Assembly: GCA_965206655.1 (NCBI GenBank)
Contig: CBDBKC010000001.1
Span: 1-64,000, forward strand
Reading direction: 5' to 3'
Length of the DNA: 64,000 nucleotides
DNA from: JAPPLB01 sp965206655
Lineage (GTDB): Bacteria > Acidobacteriota > Terriglobia > Bryobacterales > UBA6623
A program made the translations under genes and the position numbers. Position 1 is the stretch's first letter; every line of letters starts with the position of its first letter. The notes under the pieces were generated by a model. That model was not told where the DNA came from, ran no database searches, and was given only the letters and a program-made list of their open reading frames with translations. Positions 53,553 through 62,904 of the stretch are shown piece after piece.

Positions 53553-53946
53553 TGCTTCAACTCCCTCTTCAACCGTCTGAGACGCTCGCGGATCAGATCG
53601 AGATCCCTCTTCGGTGTTTTACTACTCTGCTTGGCCTTCTTCTGGCAGGCGTGTAGCACCAAACCGCGCCGGCAAACCGCAGAGCATAGACCGTCCGGTA
53701 TGCGTCCGTGCGGTACCTAAGCGCCACTTCAAAGATGCCCGATTCGAAGCCCTTCATTGGCTTGGCGATGTCGGCCTTACGCCCTTCAGCCGCAATCGTA
53801 AGCGCCCGCAGGATTTTGGTTCGGGCCCCTTGCGGGAAGGCTTCAAAGTCCTTCCGCGCAGCCTTGATCCACGAAATGGGCCGGTGTCCCTGCTGTTCAT
53901 GCTGTATGGTGTCATATTCGACACCACCAATCAAGACCGGCGTCAT
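53549..53946 (-). pseudogene. Gp49/RelE-like toxin, frameshifted
   Basis: The frame PISWIKAARKDFEAFPQGAR, then KPMKGFESGIFEVALRYRTD and YRTVYALRFAGAVW is a typical Gp49-like RelE/HigB toxin. After GAVW the frame continues as CYTPARRR and stops at 53593. One base over, it reads VLHACQKKAKQSSKTPKRDL then DLIRERLRRLKRELKQ and ends overlapping the antitoxin ATG. Loss of one G (near 53667) explains it. The start at 53946 may be too far upstream. Either an inactivated toxin or a sequencing error. Confidence 0.8.
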
Positions 53947-54020
53947 CCTGCGATGTGATTCGTCCTCAGGCGGTGCTATCTAGCCGCGGGAACAGGCAAC
54001 TTATAATCTCTTGAGGTCTG

Positions 54021-54227
54021 ATGATCCTGAAAGAGTTCGATCTTTACGTCCCGAACGACCGACAATTGAATATGCGCGTGCGCGGTTCGAGTCGATGCAT
54101 GGATGCGCTCTTTGAGAGTTGCTTCCAGCGTGGCTTCAAAACCGAAGGCATTTGGAAGGTGGAGGCGTATATGAACGAAGCCTTACGGCAGACGCTTCGC
54201 GTGGGCGTATGTGAGATGAGGAGGTAG
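54021..54227 (+). CDS. Hypothetical protein
   Basis: 68 residues beginning MILKEFDLYVPNDRQLNMRV, with an upstream AT-rich stretch but a weak ribosome-binding site. It ends 15 bp before the IS91-like element, so it may be truncated. No family recognised. Confidence 0.35.
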   Translation: MILKEFDLYVPNDRQLNMRVRGSSRCMDALFESCFQRGFKTEGIWKVEAYMNEALRQTLRVGVCEMRR

Positions 54228-54242
54228 GGTCGGGAGTAAGTT

Positions 54243-54267
54243 GGGACACCACTCAAGGAGGTGTCCC
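54243..54267 (+). promoter_or_regulatory. Hairpin over the integrase ribosome-binding site
   Basis: gggacacc/ggtgtccc stem encloses aaggagg immediately before the integrase ATG, so the site may be sequestered in RNA. It may also be part of the element end. Confidence 0.5.
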
Positions 54268-55167
54268 ATGACACGTTTACGCCGACAGATGCTCGAAGAG
54301 CTCGAGCGTCGCAACTACGCGGTCAGTACGATTCGCTGCTACATCGACGCGGTCGAAGACTTCGCGCTCTACCACCGACGGTCGCCCGACCGGTTGGGGC
54401 CCGAGCACATCCGCCAGTACCAAGCCCACCTGTTTCGCGACCGCAAGCTGGCCGCCAACAGCGTGGCACAACGCCTGACGGGGCTGCGGTTCTTCTACTT
54501 CAAGACGCTGCGGAGGAGTTGGGACCTCAGCCTGACGCCCTACCCGAAGAAGCCGCGCCGACTGCCGAGCATTCTGTCCCAACAGGAAGTGGCGCGGTTG
54601 ATTGACGCCGCCGACAGCGTCTTCCACCGCACGATCTTGATGACGCTGTACGCCACCGGGGTGCGCCGAGCCGAGCTGACGCAGCTCCGGCTCAACGACA
54701 TCGATTCGGAACGCATGGCGGTCCACATTCGCGGCGGCAAGGGCCGTAAAGACCGCGACGTGATGCTCTCCGAGCATTTGCTGGTCCACTTGCGCGAGCA
54801 CATGCGCCGACTGCGGCGCAGGCCCAAGCAGTGGCTGTTCCCCGGAGGGAAGGGGCACAACGGCGATGATCCGATCACGAGCAACGTGCCCTGGCTCGCT
54901 TGCAGCCACGCCGCCCACAGGGCCGGCATCACGAAACCCGCCCACCCTCACATCCTGCGTCATTGCTTCGCCACGCATCTGCTCGAAGCCGGCGCCGATT
55001 TGCGTACCATCCAGATGCTGCTGGGGCATCGCGATCTGGAGCAGACGGCGGTCTATCTGCACTTGTCGGCGCGCCACTTCAGCGGGGTCGCCAGCCCCCT
55101 GGACTCGTTGGGGTTGGCCTCCTTCTCTCGAGAAGACCTGTCACCCGACGATCCCGGGACGAGCTAG
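54268..55167 (+). CDS. Tyrosine recombinase (IS91-associated integrase)
   Basis: About 299 residues from ATG 54268. N-terminal SAM-like domain (TRLRRQMLEELERRNYAVST) and a catalytic domain with Arg (ATGVRRAELTQLRLND), His-x-x-Arg (HILRHCFATHLLEAG), the second His (LLGHRDLEQ) and Tyr (TAVYLHLS). It belongs to the accessory integrases found directly before IS91-group transposases; it ends where the transposase begins. It may resolve or circularise the element. Confidence 0.9.
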   Translation: MTRLRRQMLEELERRNYAVSTIRCYIDAVEDFALYHRRSPDRLGPEHIRQYQAHLFRDRKLAANSVAQRLTGLRFFYFKTLRRSWDLSLTPYPKKPRRLPSILSQQEVARLIDAADSVFHRTILMTLYATGVRRAELTQLRLNDIDSERMAVHIRGGKGRKDRDVMLSEHLLVHLREHMRRLRRRPKQWLFPGGKGHNGDDPITSNVPWLACSHAAHRAGITKPAHPHILRHCFATHLLEAGADLRTIQMLLGHRDLEQTAVYLHLSARHFSGVASPLDSLGLASFSREDLSPDDPGTS

Positions 55168-56352
55168 ATGCCACGGCCGCCGCTGGAGGTGGCCGATCTG
55201 GTTCGCGCCGCCGGAGAGCGTTTCGTCGAGACAAGTCGCGGCTGGCTGAACCGGCAGCATCTGAAAGTGCTGTTGGCGATCACCCGTTGCCGCACCGCCG
55301 AGCTCGGTGCTCATCTCGACGAGTGCAGCGATTGCGGCTATCAGACCGCCATCTCTTACAACTCCTGTCGCAATCGGCATTGTCCCAAGTGCCAGGCCGG
55401 CACACGGAAGCATTGGCTGGAGGCTCGCCGCAAAGAACTGCTGCCGGTGCGCTATCTGCACGTCGTCTTCACGCTGCCGCGCGTGCTCTCGCAGCTGGCC
55501 TTACAGAACAAGGATGCGATCTACTCGCTGCTGCTCACAGCGAGCGCACAGACGCTGCTCGAAGTCGCTCGTGATCCCCGCCATCTTGGCGCCAAGATCG
55601 GCTTCCTCTCAATCCTGCACACCTGGAATCAGCGCCTCCAAGAACACGCCCACGTCCATACGGTCGTTCCCGCCGGTGGCCTCGCACTTGACCACAGCCG
55701 TTGGATCGACGCACCCTCGAAGAACTTCTTCCTGCCCAAGGACGTCCTCGCCGAGGTCTTTCGCGGTAAGTTCATCGACGGTCTCAAGAAAGCCTTCGCC
55801 GCAGGCGAGCTACGCTTCCACGGGCGCTTCGCGCCGCTGAATCAACCGCGCAACTTCAAGGCCTTTGTGCGGACCTTGTACCGCGACAAGTGGGTGGTCG
55901 AAGTCCGGCCGCCCTTCGGTGGAGCGGGGCGGGCGCTTGAGTATCTGAGCCGCTACACCCACCGTGTGGCGATCTCGAACCAGCGTTTGGTCTCGTTCGA
56001 GCAAGGCCAGGTCACCTTCCGTTGGCGTGATTCGGCACATGGCAACCAACAACGGCTGCTGACGCTCACGCTTTACGAGTTCTTGCGCCGCTTCCTGTTG
56101 CATGTGCTGCCCAGCGGCTTCCACCGCATTCGCTACTTCGGCTTCTTGACAAACTCGAAACGCGGCGACCTATTACCGCTGTGCCGCCGGCTCATCGCCC
56201 GCGTCAACCCCTCGCGCACCATCTCCTACTCGGATGCCGAACCCTCTCGCAGTGGCTGGGTCTGTCCTCGTTGCGGCGAGCCTATGCGGCTCGCCAAGCT
56301 CTTCAGTGCCGCGGAGCTGCGCATCCACTCGCCGCCCTCTCTCGCCGCCTGA
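55168..56352 (+). CDS. IS91-family (IS801/IS1294-like) transposase
   Basis: 394 residues. Zn-finger N-terminus (LDECSDCGYQTAISYNSCRN with RHCPKCQ), HUH-like motif (NQRLQEHAHVHTVVPAGGLA with HAHVH) and the family RYTHRVAISNQRLV containing the catalytic Tyr. It moves by rolling-circle replication. The C-terminus has another CPRCG. Complete. Confidence 0.92.
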   Translation: MPRPPLEVADLVRAAGERFVETSRGWLNRQHLKVLLAITRCRTAELGAHLDECSDCGYQTAISYNSCRNRHCPKCQAGTRKHWLEARRKELLPVRYLHVVFTLPRVLSQLALQNKDAIYSLLLTASAQTLLEVARDPRHLGAKIGFLSILHTWNQRLQEHAHVHTVVPAGGLALDHSRWIDAPSKNFFLPKDVLAEVFRGKFIDGLKKAFAAGELRFHGRFAPLNQPRNFKAFVRTLYRDKWVVEVRPPFGGAGRALEYLSRYTHRVAISNQRLVSFEQGQVTFRWRDSAHGNQQRLLTLTLYEFLRRFLLHVLPSGFHRIRYFGFLTNSKRGDLLPLCRRLIARVNPSRTISYSDAEPSRSGWVCPRCGEPMRLAKLFSAAELRIHSPPSLAA

Positions 56353-56766
56353 TGCTACGCCGCACCCAAGCTCGACGACTCTGGCCGCTTCGGCGCGAAC
56401 CGTCCTCGTGCGCCTGGTCGAGCTCTCGCGACCTGTTCGGCTCACTCCGGCTGCTCGGGCAGAAGCAAAAACGCTCCGTTCCTTGTCTCCTCACCGCTCC
56501 CCAGACAGCTCTCCAACCCCTCGATCGCCCTCGAACCGCTACCAGCCTCTCCTCACCGCCTCTAACCAATCCGATTCAAAACCCATAGACCCCCAGCCCT
56601 CCTCGAACGGCTCCCTTCATATCGTTGTAACGCAAGCGACTCCCTCTGCCGTCTCGCGGCCCCCTCTGCTCGGGTCGCTTGCGTTACAACACTTAGATTT
56701 GCGATGTATTCAGGAGCAAGACGGTCGATATCATCCTTGCCGCAGCGCTCAAGTCTGCTCGGCACT
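56353..56766. other. Right end region of the IS91-like element
   Basis: No gene is seen. A 17-bp perfect inverted repeat (gttgtaacgcaagcgac / gtcgcttgcgttacaac) at 56624-56690 is probably the terminator hairpin (terIS) or end of the element. The exact right boundary is unclear. Confidence 0.55.
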
Positions 56767-57050
56767 ATGGTTGGCCCCGAAGATCCCTTTCGCTCGGCTC
56801 ACAAATGTGTGATCGAAAAGGGCCTCCGCAATCACTGGACGTGGCGTCAACCGAAGTGGAACCCAGGGAGAAGGTTCAAGGCCGAATTGCGATGTGAGCA
56901 TGAACCCGACTACTTTCGAACGACGTTGGCCCTTGTTGATCGTGATGGCGAGACTATTGCGCTCTCAGATCCTATCGAGAAGCTACCCAGTGAGTTCGTA
57001 TTCCATAATTACCTTGGACGACTTAGGTGGTTGACTCGCGACGAAGTAAA

Positions 57051-58716
57051 CCAGGATTTCCATTTTGGCCCTGGCACGGTGAAAGTATACACCCGCGCTG
57101 CCCCGAAGACCACGTCTTTCCGCGCTGAACCCTGCACATCACCTCCGGCGGCAGGCCCCAAAGCCCGTCCGTCCGCTCACAGACGTTGATGGAGCGGGCT
57201 GAACGGCACACCGGCCGACACTGCTCCCTGCGAAGCCTTTTCGGAGCTAAAAACTGTTGATCCTCGTCCAGGTAACGCTACCCGCTCGGCAGCGGCAGCG
57301 CCCAGATCCTGTGCAGCATGTCACCGAACAGCCGCCGGTTCAGATGCCCCTCGGCCAGCAGCAACCAGTAGTAGCGCGCGTGCTTGACCAGCCGGCCGCC
57401 GGTCTTCATCAGCCGCTGCTGCAAGCTCGTGAGCGACCAACTCTTGATCCTGTTCGGCAGTCCGAGCCGCCGCCACAAGTTGCCCAGGTTGTAGGCCAGC
57501 ACGCTGAGTTGCAGTCGCACTTCGTTGGCCCGAAAGCGATGGCACGAAAGCCGCGTCCAGTGCGTGGCCTGTTTGCCTTCTTTAATCCATTGCTCGGCCG
57601 TGCCGCGCTTGTTGTAGAAGCGCACCACCGACCGGCTTGGCAAGCTCATGTTGGTCACGATAAATCCGACCCGCGGGAACAGCTCACCGAGATGATGCTC
57701 GACCTTGGCCACGATGCGTCGCGGCTTGGACCAACTCTCCGCCTGATAGCGGAAGCTCTTGTAGCGCACCAAGGGCTTGCGACCCGGCCTGCCCGGCGGG
57801 CGAAACAAGATGTCTTCGATCGCCAATTCCAAGCTCTTGTTGGCCGGAATGCGAATGGCGTACTGCACTCCGCGTTCCTCCGAAAACTCATAAATCTCCG
57901 GCTTGGCAAAGGCCGCATCGCCCCGGAAGGTGACCTGTTTGCCCACAGCCTGTTGGCGCTTGATCTCGGGCAGCAGCAACTCCTTCCAGTCCTCAGCGCT
58001 GTGCACGTTGCCTGGACGCAGCTTCGCCGCCAGGCAATCCCCATGCTGGTTGAACAACAACAGCGGGTGGTAGCAGACCGACTCGAAATGGCCGTTGTAG
58101 GCGCTGCCCTCTTGCTGGCCGTGGACAGGGCTTTCGGTCGAATCCATGTCGAGCACGACGCGCTCGGAGTCGTCTTGCGTCTCGGCTTGCGCCACCAGCT
58201 CGCGGTTCACAGCCATCAGCCCCAGCAAGTTCTCCTCGCTCGCCAGCATCTCCGTCTCGAAGCTCTGCAGTCGCGAGGTCAGTGCCCCGCCGCGATCCCA
58301 GTTCCTCTTCGAGCCGATCAAGCGAAACGTCGGGTCAGCCGACACTCGGACGGCGTCATTGAGGTCCTCGTAGCCTGCCAGCCGAGAGTAGACTGACTGC
58401 CGCAGCAGATCGGCCAGCGGGAACTTCTTGTTCAAGCCTTGCCGTGGGTCACTGAGGTGTTCGTCGATCAGCTTCCCGAGTCCGAGTCGCTCGTCCAGCT
58501 CGCGGACCAGGATCAGCCCGCCGTCGGAAGTGACACGCGATCCTTGGAAATCGACTTTCAATAAGCCGTTGAAGCTTAGCTGGAACGGTTTGTTTTCTTT
58601 TTCACCCATTGGGTGTTGATCTCCTCAGCGCCTTGAGTGCTTTCCAACCCGCATAAATAAAGGCGTCCGAGGCCACCCGATGGTTAGCAGAATCGAAACT
58701 AAAGTGGGAATCCGGG
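57051..58716 (-). mobile_element. IS1380-family element (1666 bp)
   Basis: The terminal inverted repeats are imperfect (ccaggatttccattttgg / inverse of cccggattcccactttag). The target duplication is gtaaa (57046-57050 and 58717-58721). A ~200-bp end of another copy is at 191-392. Confidence 0.9.
57278..58609 (-). CDS. IS1380-family transposase
   Basis: 443 residues, complete. DDE residues in VLDMDSTESPVHGQQEGSAY, FRGDAAFAKPEIYEF and the C-terminal YNKRGTAEQWIKEGK with Glu. GSRVTSDGGLILVRELDERL is the N-terminal family signature. The ribosome-binding site is not strong. Confidence 0.92.
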   Translation of the reverse strand: MGEKENKPFQLSFNGLLKVDFQGSRVTSDGGLILVRELDERLGLGKLIDEHLSDPRQGLNKKFPLADLLRQSVYSRLAGYEDLNDAVRVSADPTFRLIGSKRNWDRGGALTSRLQSFETEMLASEENLLGLMAVNRELVAQAETQDDSERVVLDMDSTESPVHGQQEGSAYNGHFESVCYHPLLLFNQHGDCLAAKLRPGNVHSAEDWKELLLPEIKRQQAVGKQVTFRGDAAFAKPEIYEFSEERGVQYAIRIPANKSLELAIEDILFRPPGRPGRKPLVRYKSFRYQAESWSKPRRIVAKVEHHLGELFPRVGFIVTNMSLPSRSVVRFYNKRGTAEQWIKEGKQATHWTRLSCHRFRANEVRLQLSVLAYNLGNLWRRLGLPNRIKSWSLTSLQQRLMKTGGRLVKHARYYWLLLAEGHLNRRLFGDMLHRIWALPLPSG

Positions 58717-58861
58717 GTAAAATGGTTTGACAAGGACGGTACCGAGGTCGCCAGTCTTCGCCCGTAACCAGGAGCTGGAGCCGCGACCGTTCTTCGTTCT
58801 TGTCCTGCTCGCTGCCGTTAGGCTATCTCGCTCCCAGCGACACGTTGAAACAGCTCTCCTA

Positions 58862-59957
58862 CTGAGTCCCGCATAATATAGAGTAACCTTTTGTAATGGA
58901 GCGACGTCTTTTGGATATGGGTTTTCCAAAAGGCGTGAAGCGAGACTTTGCGGCGCTGGAGAAGCGGCGCATTGAGGCGGTGCGGCTGGTCGTGAAAGAA
59001 GGACTGAGCCAAGCCGAGGCGGCGCGTAGAGTCCAAGCCGCCCAACAAAGCGTCAGCGGCTGGGTACAGCGTTACCGCGAAGACGGCCGCGCCGGGTTGG
59101 CCAAAGCCGGCCGCGCCGGCCGCAAGCCGTTGCTGAGCACCGCGCAGCTCGCCGAGCTGGAAGGGCTGCTGCTCGAAGGACCCGAAGCGCACGGCTTCCC
59201 GACGCCGCTGTGGAGCTGTCCGCGGGTGGCGCGGTTGATCCGCGACCGTTTCGGGGTGCGCTACCACGAAGGCCACGTCTGGAAGCTGCTGCGGGCACTC
59301 CACTGGAGCCCGCAACGGCCGGTCGGCAAGGCCCGCGAGCGCAACGAGGAAGCGATCCGCGCCTGGAAGAAACAGACCTGGCCCGCCATTAAAAAAAAGC
59401 GCAAAAGCAGGGCCGCACGATCGTCTTCATCGACGAAAGCGGACTGAGCCAGAAGCCACATCGCTGCCGTACTTGGGCGCCGCGCGGGCAGACGCCCGTA
59501 CTGCAGTTCAACTTCAACTGGAAGAAGCTCTCGGCGGCGGCCGGAATCACTTTCCACAACTTCTATTTCCGTCTCTATCCCGACGCCATCCGCGGTCCCG
59601 AGGTGATCGATTTTCTCAAGGCGCTGCTGCGCCACATACAACGTCCGTTGCTGATCGTGTGGGATCGCTTGCCGGCGCATCGCAGCGCGTTGGTGCGCGA
59701 GTTCATCGCGTTGTCGCAGGGCCACATCGAGACCGAGTACTTGCCGGGCTACGCCCCGGAGCTGAATCCGGTGGAATACATCTGGGCCTACTGGAAGCAC
59801 CACGAGTTGCCCAACGTCTGCCCCAACGACTACTGGGAGCTCGACGAGCGGGCGCGCACGACTTTGCGCCGCATGCGCCGCAAACGGCGCTTGATCGCCG
59901 CCTTTTGGAAGCAATCTTCTTTGTCGTTCGATTAACTGAATATTATGCGGGACTCAG
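58862..59957 (+). mobile_element. IS630-family element (1096 bp)
   Basis: Perfect inverted repeats (ctgagtcccgcataatat / atattatgcgggactcag) are flanked by TA (58860-58861, 59958-59959), the hallmark of IS630/Tc1-type insertion. On the right side the TA belongs to the group II intron end remnant. Confidence 0.93.
58896..59935 (+). CDS. IS630-family transposase (two overlapping frames)
   Basis: Frame 1 (58896-59447) encodes the helix-turn-helix part (ALEKRRIEAVRLVVKEGLSQ, AEAARRVQAAQQSVSGWVQR). Frame 2 continues from about 59410 to 59935 with the DDE domain (TIVFIDESGLSQKPHRC, LLIVWDRLPAHRSAL, GYAPELNPVEYIWAYWK). The overlap lies at an A-rich run (ttaaaaaaaagcgc, 59389-59402), a probable programmed -1 frameshift giving one ~345-residue protein. 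It is not necessarily a defect. Confidence 0.88.
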
Positions 59958-60010
59958 TAGATTCAGCCCATGCTGGGCACACTAGCGCGGACCTCGCTTT
60001 TGAGGTCCGC
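59958..60010 (-). repeat. Group II intron 5'-end remnant and hairpin
   Basis: 59958-59982 is identical to the first 25 nt of the intron at 63445 (minus-strand gtgtgcccagcatgggctga...). The adjacent hairpin gcggacctc/gaggtccgc (59987-60010) is the same 5'-exon hairpin as at 63450. IS630 sits at the TA that ends the remnant. Confidence 0.7.
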
Positions 60011-60094
60011 GGCCTTTACCCAATCCACAGCTCTACCGTGAAATCCAGCCGACCCCGATGAAATCAATAGCTCGCCCGGCGTAAGCTATAAGTC

Positions 60095-61486
60095 ATGTTT
60101 GTTCCGAGAAACCCAGACTTCCCCGCCACGAACCACCTTATACAAACCAAGACCCGTAGCGCAGACCTCGGCTTTGAGGTCCGCGGCCTTTACGTCCGCG
60201 CCGCGAACCAACTTATAAGAACCAAGATACCGAGCCTGAAAAGGCCGGCTCACGGTATCCGTGCGGTGGTAATCCTTCTCAGTTGGATCTTCTGTTTCCC
60301 GGCAGCCGCCGAAATCATCTCGGTGTCAGAGCCGTTCGTGGCGCCCAAGGGAGACTATGTCACCCAACAGGACCGCTATCACACCTTCCGCATTCCGGGC
60401 ATGATCGTCGCGCCGGATGGCTCGGTGTTGCTCTTTGCCGAAGCACGACGCGGAATCGGCAGCGACCCCAGACGCGACAAGAACGCGCCGGCCGATCTCG
60501 TCATGCGGCGAAGCACCGACAACGGTCAAACCTGGCAACCGCTGGTCGTCATCGATTCGGGATTCCAGCCCAACGGCGACCTTGTCGATTTCGGCGATCC
60601 GACCCCGGTGCTCGACGCGACCACCGGTACGGTGTTTTTGTTCTACGGACAATGGCCCGACATGGCGCCCCTCACCGTGGCATATGGCCAAAGCACCGAC
60701 CCCGCCGACGGCAATCAGGTCGTCTGGGTCCGTTCGAGCACCGACAACGGCCAAACCTGGTCCGATCGGAAACAAGTCATCTATCCCGACGAACCGCACG
60801 AAACCAGCGACGGCCTGTATTGGCGTCAAGCCGAGCCCGGTCCCGGTAACGGCATCCAGCTTCAATGGCAACGCGACGCCTCGCGCAACAGCCGCCTCGT
60901 GATTCCCGCCAAGCGCAGCGGCTCAAAGACACCCGATGGGCCGGTGACCGTCGAGCCGTTCGTCTACTATTCCGACGACCACGGCAAGACCTGGCAGGTC
61001 GGCAAGGTTACAGCGGGACCCGAAGCTAACGAGGACGAGGTCGTCGAATTAACCGACGGCCGGGTACTTCTGGACGGCAGACAAAACAGCGGGGATTTCC
61101 GGCGGCGTCATCTCAGCACCGATGGCGGGGTGAGCTGGGGGCCCGATCGTCCCGACACCATCCCCCTCACGAAGGTAGACGGCTCTCTGGCCAGATACTC
61201 CGCGAAACGCGCCGGCGACGATCGTGATCGAATCCTTTTTTCCGGACCGCGAGGCGATGCCGGCCTCAACCGCAACAACATCATGGTCTGGACCAGCTAC
61301 GACGAAGGAAAGACCTTCACCAAGCCGGCTCAGTTCAACAGCGGCTTCGCGGCCTACTCGGTCATACAACGCTTAGCCGACGGTACGATCGGCCTGGTGG
61401 TCGAAACCGCGAAGGATCCGGGAGCCAGATACGGCGAGATCACTTTCTACCGATTCGATCTGGCCGAATTGGAACCCGAGCCGTGA
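60095..61486 (+). CDS. Exported sialidase (exo-alpha-sialidase)
   Basis: Up to 463 residues; the true start is uncertain because the first 50 codons overlap a repeated hairpin, and a GTG near 60266 that opens the signal peptide (VVILLSWIFCFPAAAE) is plausible. The catalytic part has FRIPGMIVAPDG, and Asp-box repeats STDNGQTW (twice) and SDDHGKTW, of the sialidase/neuraminidase propeller family. It would cleave sialic acid or related sugars from glycans outside the cell. The FRIP Arg is present; the other arginines of the triad were not checked. Confidence 0.85.
   Translation: MFVPRNPDFPATNHLIQTKTRSADLGFEVRGLYVRAANQLIRTKIPSLKRPAHGIRAVVILLSWIFCFPAAAEIISVSEPFVAPKGDYVTQQDRYHTFRIPGMIVAPDGSVLLFAEARRGIGSDPRRDKNAPADLVMRRSTDNGQTWQPLVVIDSGFQPNGDLVDFGDPTPVLDATTGTVFLFYGQWPDMAPLTVAYGQSTDPADGNQVVWVRSSTDNGQTWSDRKQVIYPDEPHETSDGLYWRQAEPGPGNGIQLQWQRDASRNSRLVIPAKRSGSKTPDGPVTVEPFVYYSDDHGKTWQVGKVTAGPEANEDEVVELTDGRVLLDGRQNSGDFRRRHLSTDGGVSWGPDRPDTIPLTKVDGSLARYSAKRAGDDRDRILFSGPRGDAGLNRNNIMVWTSYDEGKTFTKPAQFNSGFAAYSVIQRLADGTIGLVVETAKDPGARYGEITFYRFDLAELEPEP
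60163..60183. repeat. Repeated hairpin agacctc/gaggtcc, copy 3
   Basis: gacctcggctttgaggtc with gcggcctttac following. It is the same repeat as at 52338, 59987 and 63450 and overlaps the N-terminal end of the sialidase frame. Confidence 0.6.
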
Positions 61487-61653
61487 CCGTTAGGGAGCGG
61501 TCCGTAAGCAGCAAAGCATGACCCGGTGACAGCCGCCCGTTTCTTCGCAACTCGAAGACCCGATCGGGTCGGGTGACGGGGATTGAGGCCCCGCCACCCT
61601 CCCACACCACCGGACATACGGTTTTCCGTATCCGGCGGTTGAACCCAGCGGCC

Positions 61654-62904
61654 TTACGTTCGCGCCGCAAGATCCGATGGCATCACAAACCCGTAGCGCC
61701 GCAACGTTGCATTCGATAACGCTGTCTGCAACAGTCCGTTCGCCGCTATGCGCCAAGCGCCGCGACGTGCCGGAACCAGTTTCAACAACCGTTCCCCAAT
61801 GCCCAACCGACGTAAAGCCCGCCGGCGTCCCGTTGCGCCATGCCAGCGCAGCCAGAAACATTTCCGTATGTGCCGCCGCACCCATCCTTCCAGTAGGAAA
61901 ATCGCACGCCGTCGCTCCGCCAACCGGTAGTATCCCCACCAGCCGCGAACGTACCGCCGCCACTCGTCGCGTAACTGCCGACTCGTGACCGAGCGGTTGC
62001 CGCACCAGATCTCCCGCACCTTCCGTTTGAATCGCTCGACACTTTCCGGCGCTGCTTCCACCTGGCCCGGGCGGTTCAGACGAAACCCCAGGAACTTCCG
62101 CTCCCACGGCCTCCCCGCCCCGCTCTTGGCCTCGTTCACTTTCAGTCGCAGATGCTTTTCGATCCAAGCCGTGATCCCCGCCAGCACACGCTTCGCCGCC
62201 GCTTCACTGCCCACATAGATGTTGCAGTCATCCGCGTACCGGCAGAACCGTAGCCCACGTCTCTCCAGCTCCCGATCAAGCGCATCAAGGTAGATGTTCG
62301 CCAGCAACGGTGACAACGGCCCGCCTTGCGGCGTGCCCTCCGCGCTGCGCACCACCACCCCCTCCGTCAGCACTCCGGCCCGTAGATACCGGCCGATCAA
62401 CCCCAGCACTCGCTTGTCGCGAATGACTTCCACCACCCGCCGCATCAAAATGTCGTGATTGACCACGTCGAAGAACCGCGCGATGTCAATATCCACCACC
62501 CAGTCCTTGCCCTCGCGAACGTATCTTTGCGCCACTCGCACTGCGTCATGCGCACTCCGTCCCGGCCGGAACCCGTAGCTCGACTCGCTGAACCGCGGAT
62601 CGAAGATCGGCTGCAGAACTTGCAGCAACGCTTGCTGCACCAGCCGATCTATTACCGTCGGTATCCCAAGCTGTCGCTTCCCCCCGCTCGGCTTCGGTAT
62701 CTCTACCCGCCTTACGGGACTCGGCGTCCAACGCCCGGACACGAGTTTCGCTCGAATCTCCGTGCCGTGACGGCGAAAGTGAGGTTCGAGTTCTTCGGTC
62801 GTCATCTTGTCGATCCCCGCCGCGCCCCGCTTGCGTTTCACCGCCCGCAGAGCCCGTTCGAGGTTCTCCTCTCCGACCACCTGTTCCATCAGTTCTTCGT
62901 GCAT
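61654..62904 (-). CDS. ltrA: Group II intron reverse transcriptase/maturase
   Basis: About 416 residues from ATG 62904 (MHEELMEQVVGEENLERALR); the frame is open upstream to 63168. Reverse transcriptase motifs: AAGIDKMTTEEL, SSYGFRPGRSAHDAV, VVDIDIARFFDVVNHDILM, GTPQGGPLSPLLANIYLDAL and the catalytic FCRYADDCNIYV. The C-terminal maturase X domain (GWWGYYRLAERRRAIFLLEG) is present. No HNH endonuclease domain, as in class C. Confidence 0.92.
   Translation of the reverse strand: MHEELMEQVVGEENLERALRAVKRKRGAAGIDKMTTEELEPHFRRHGTEIRAKLVSGRWTPSPVRRVEIPKPSGGKRQLGIPTVIDRLVQQALLQVLQPIFDPRFSESSYGFRPGRSAHDAVRVAQRYVREGKDWVVDIDIARFFDVVNHDILMRRVVEVIRDKRVLGLIGRYLRAGVLTEGVVVRSAEGTPQGGPLSPLLANIYLDALDRELERRGLRFCRYADDCNIYVGSEAAAKRVLAGITAWIEKHLRLKVNEAKSGAGRPWERKFLGFRLNRPGQVEAAPESVERFKRKVREIWCGNRSVTSRQLRDEWRRYVRGWWGYYRLAERRRAIFLLEGWVRRHIRKCFWLRWHGATGRRRALRRLGIGERLLKLVPARRGAWRIAANGLLQTALSNATLRRYGFVMPSDLAART

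Larger units (their letters stand above)
56767..58767 (+). pseudogene. Unknown protein interrupted by IS1380
   Basis: The first part (56767-57050) encodes VGPEDPFRSAHKCVIEKG and FRTTLALVDRDGETIALSDP. The second part (58722-58767) lies beyond the IS. Removing the IS and one GTAAA target copy gives RWLTRDEVKWFDKDGTEVAS and LRP-stop in frame, a protein of about 110 residues. The family is unknown to me and an earlier start is possible. Confidence 0.75.

Noticed and set aside
58768..58861. Extension of the second group II intron left of IS630
   Set aside because: The DNA left of IS630 shows no match to the intron at 63400, and 58722-58767 is the end of the interrupted gene. Only the 25-nt remnant at 59958-59982 is supported.
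58896..59935. IS630 transposase as a pseudogene
   Set aside because: The two frames overlap at a run of eight A, a known programmed frameshift context in IS630, and both halves look intact.
60095..60265. First 57 codons of the sialidase frame as real N-terminus
   Set aside because: They contain the repeated hairpin seen elsewhere and no signal; the signal peptide begins later, so the start is probably downstream.
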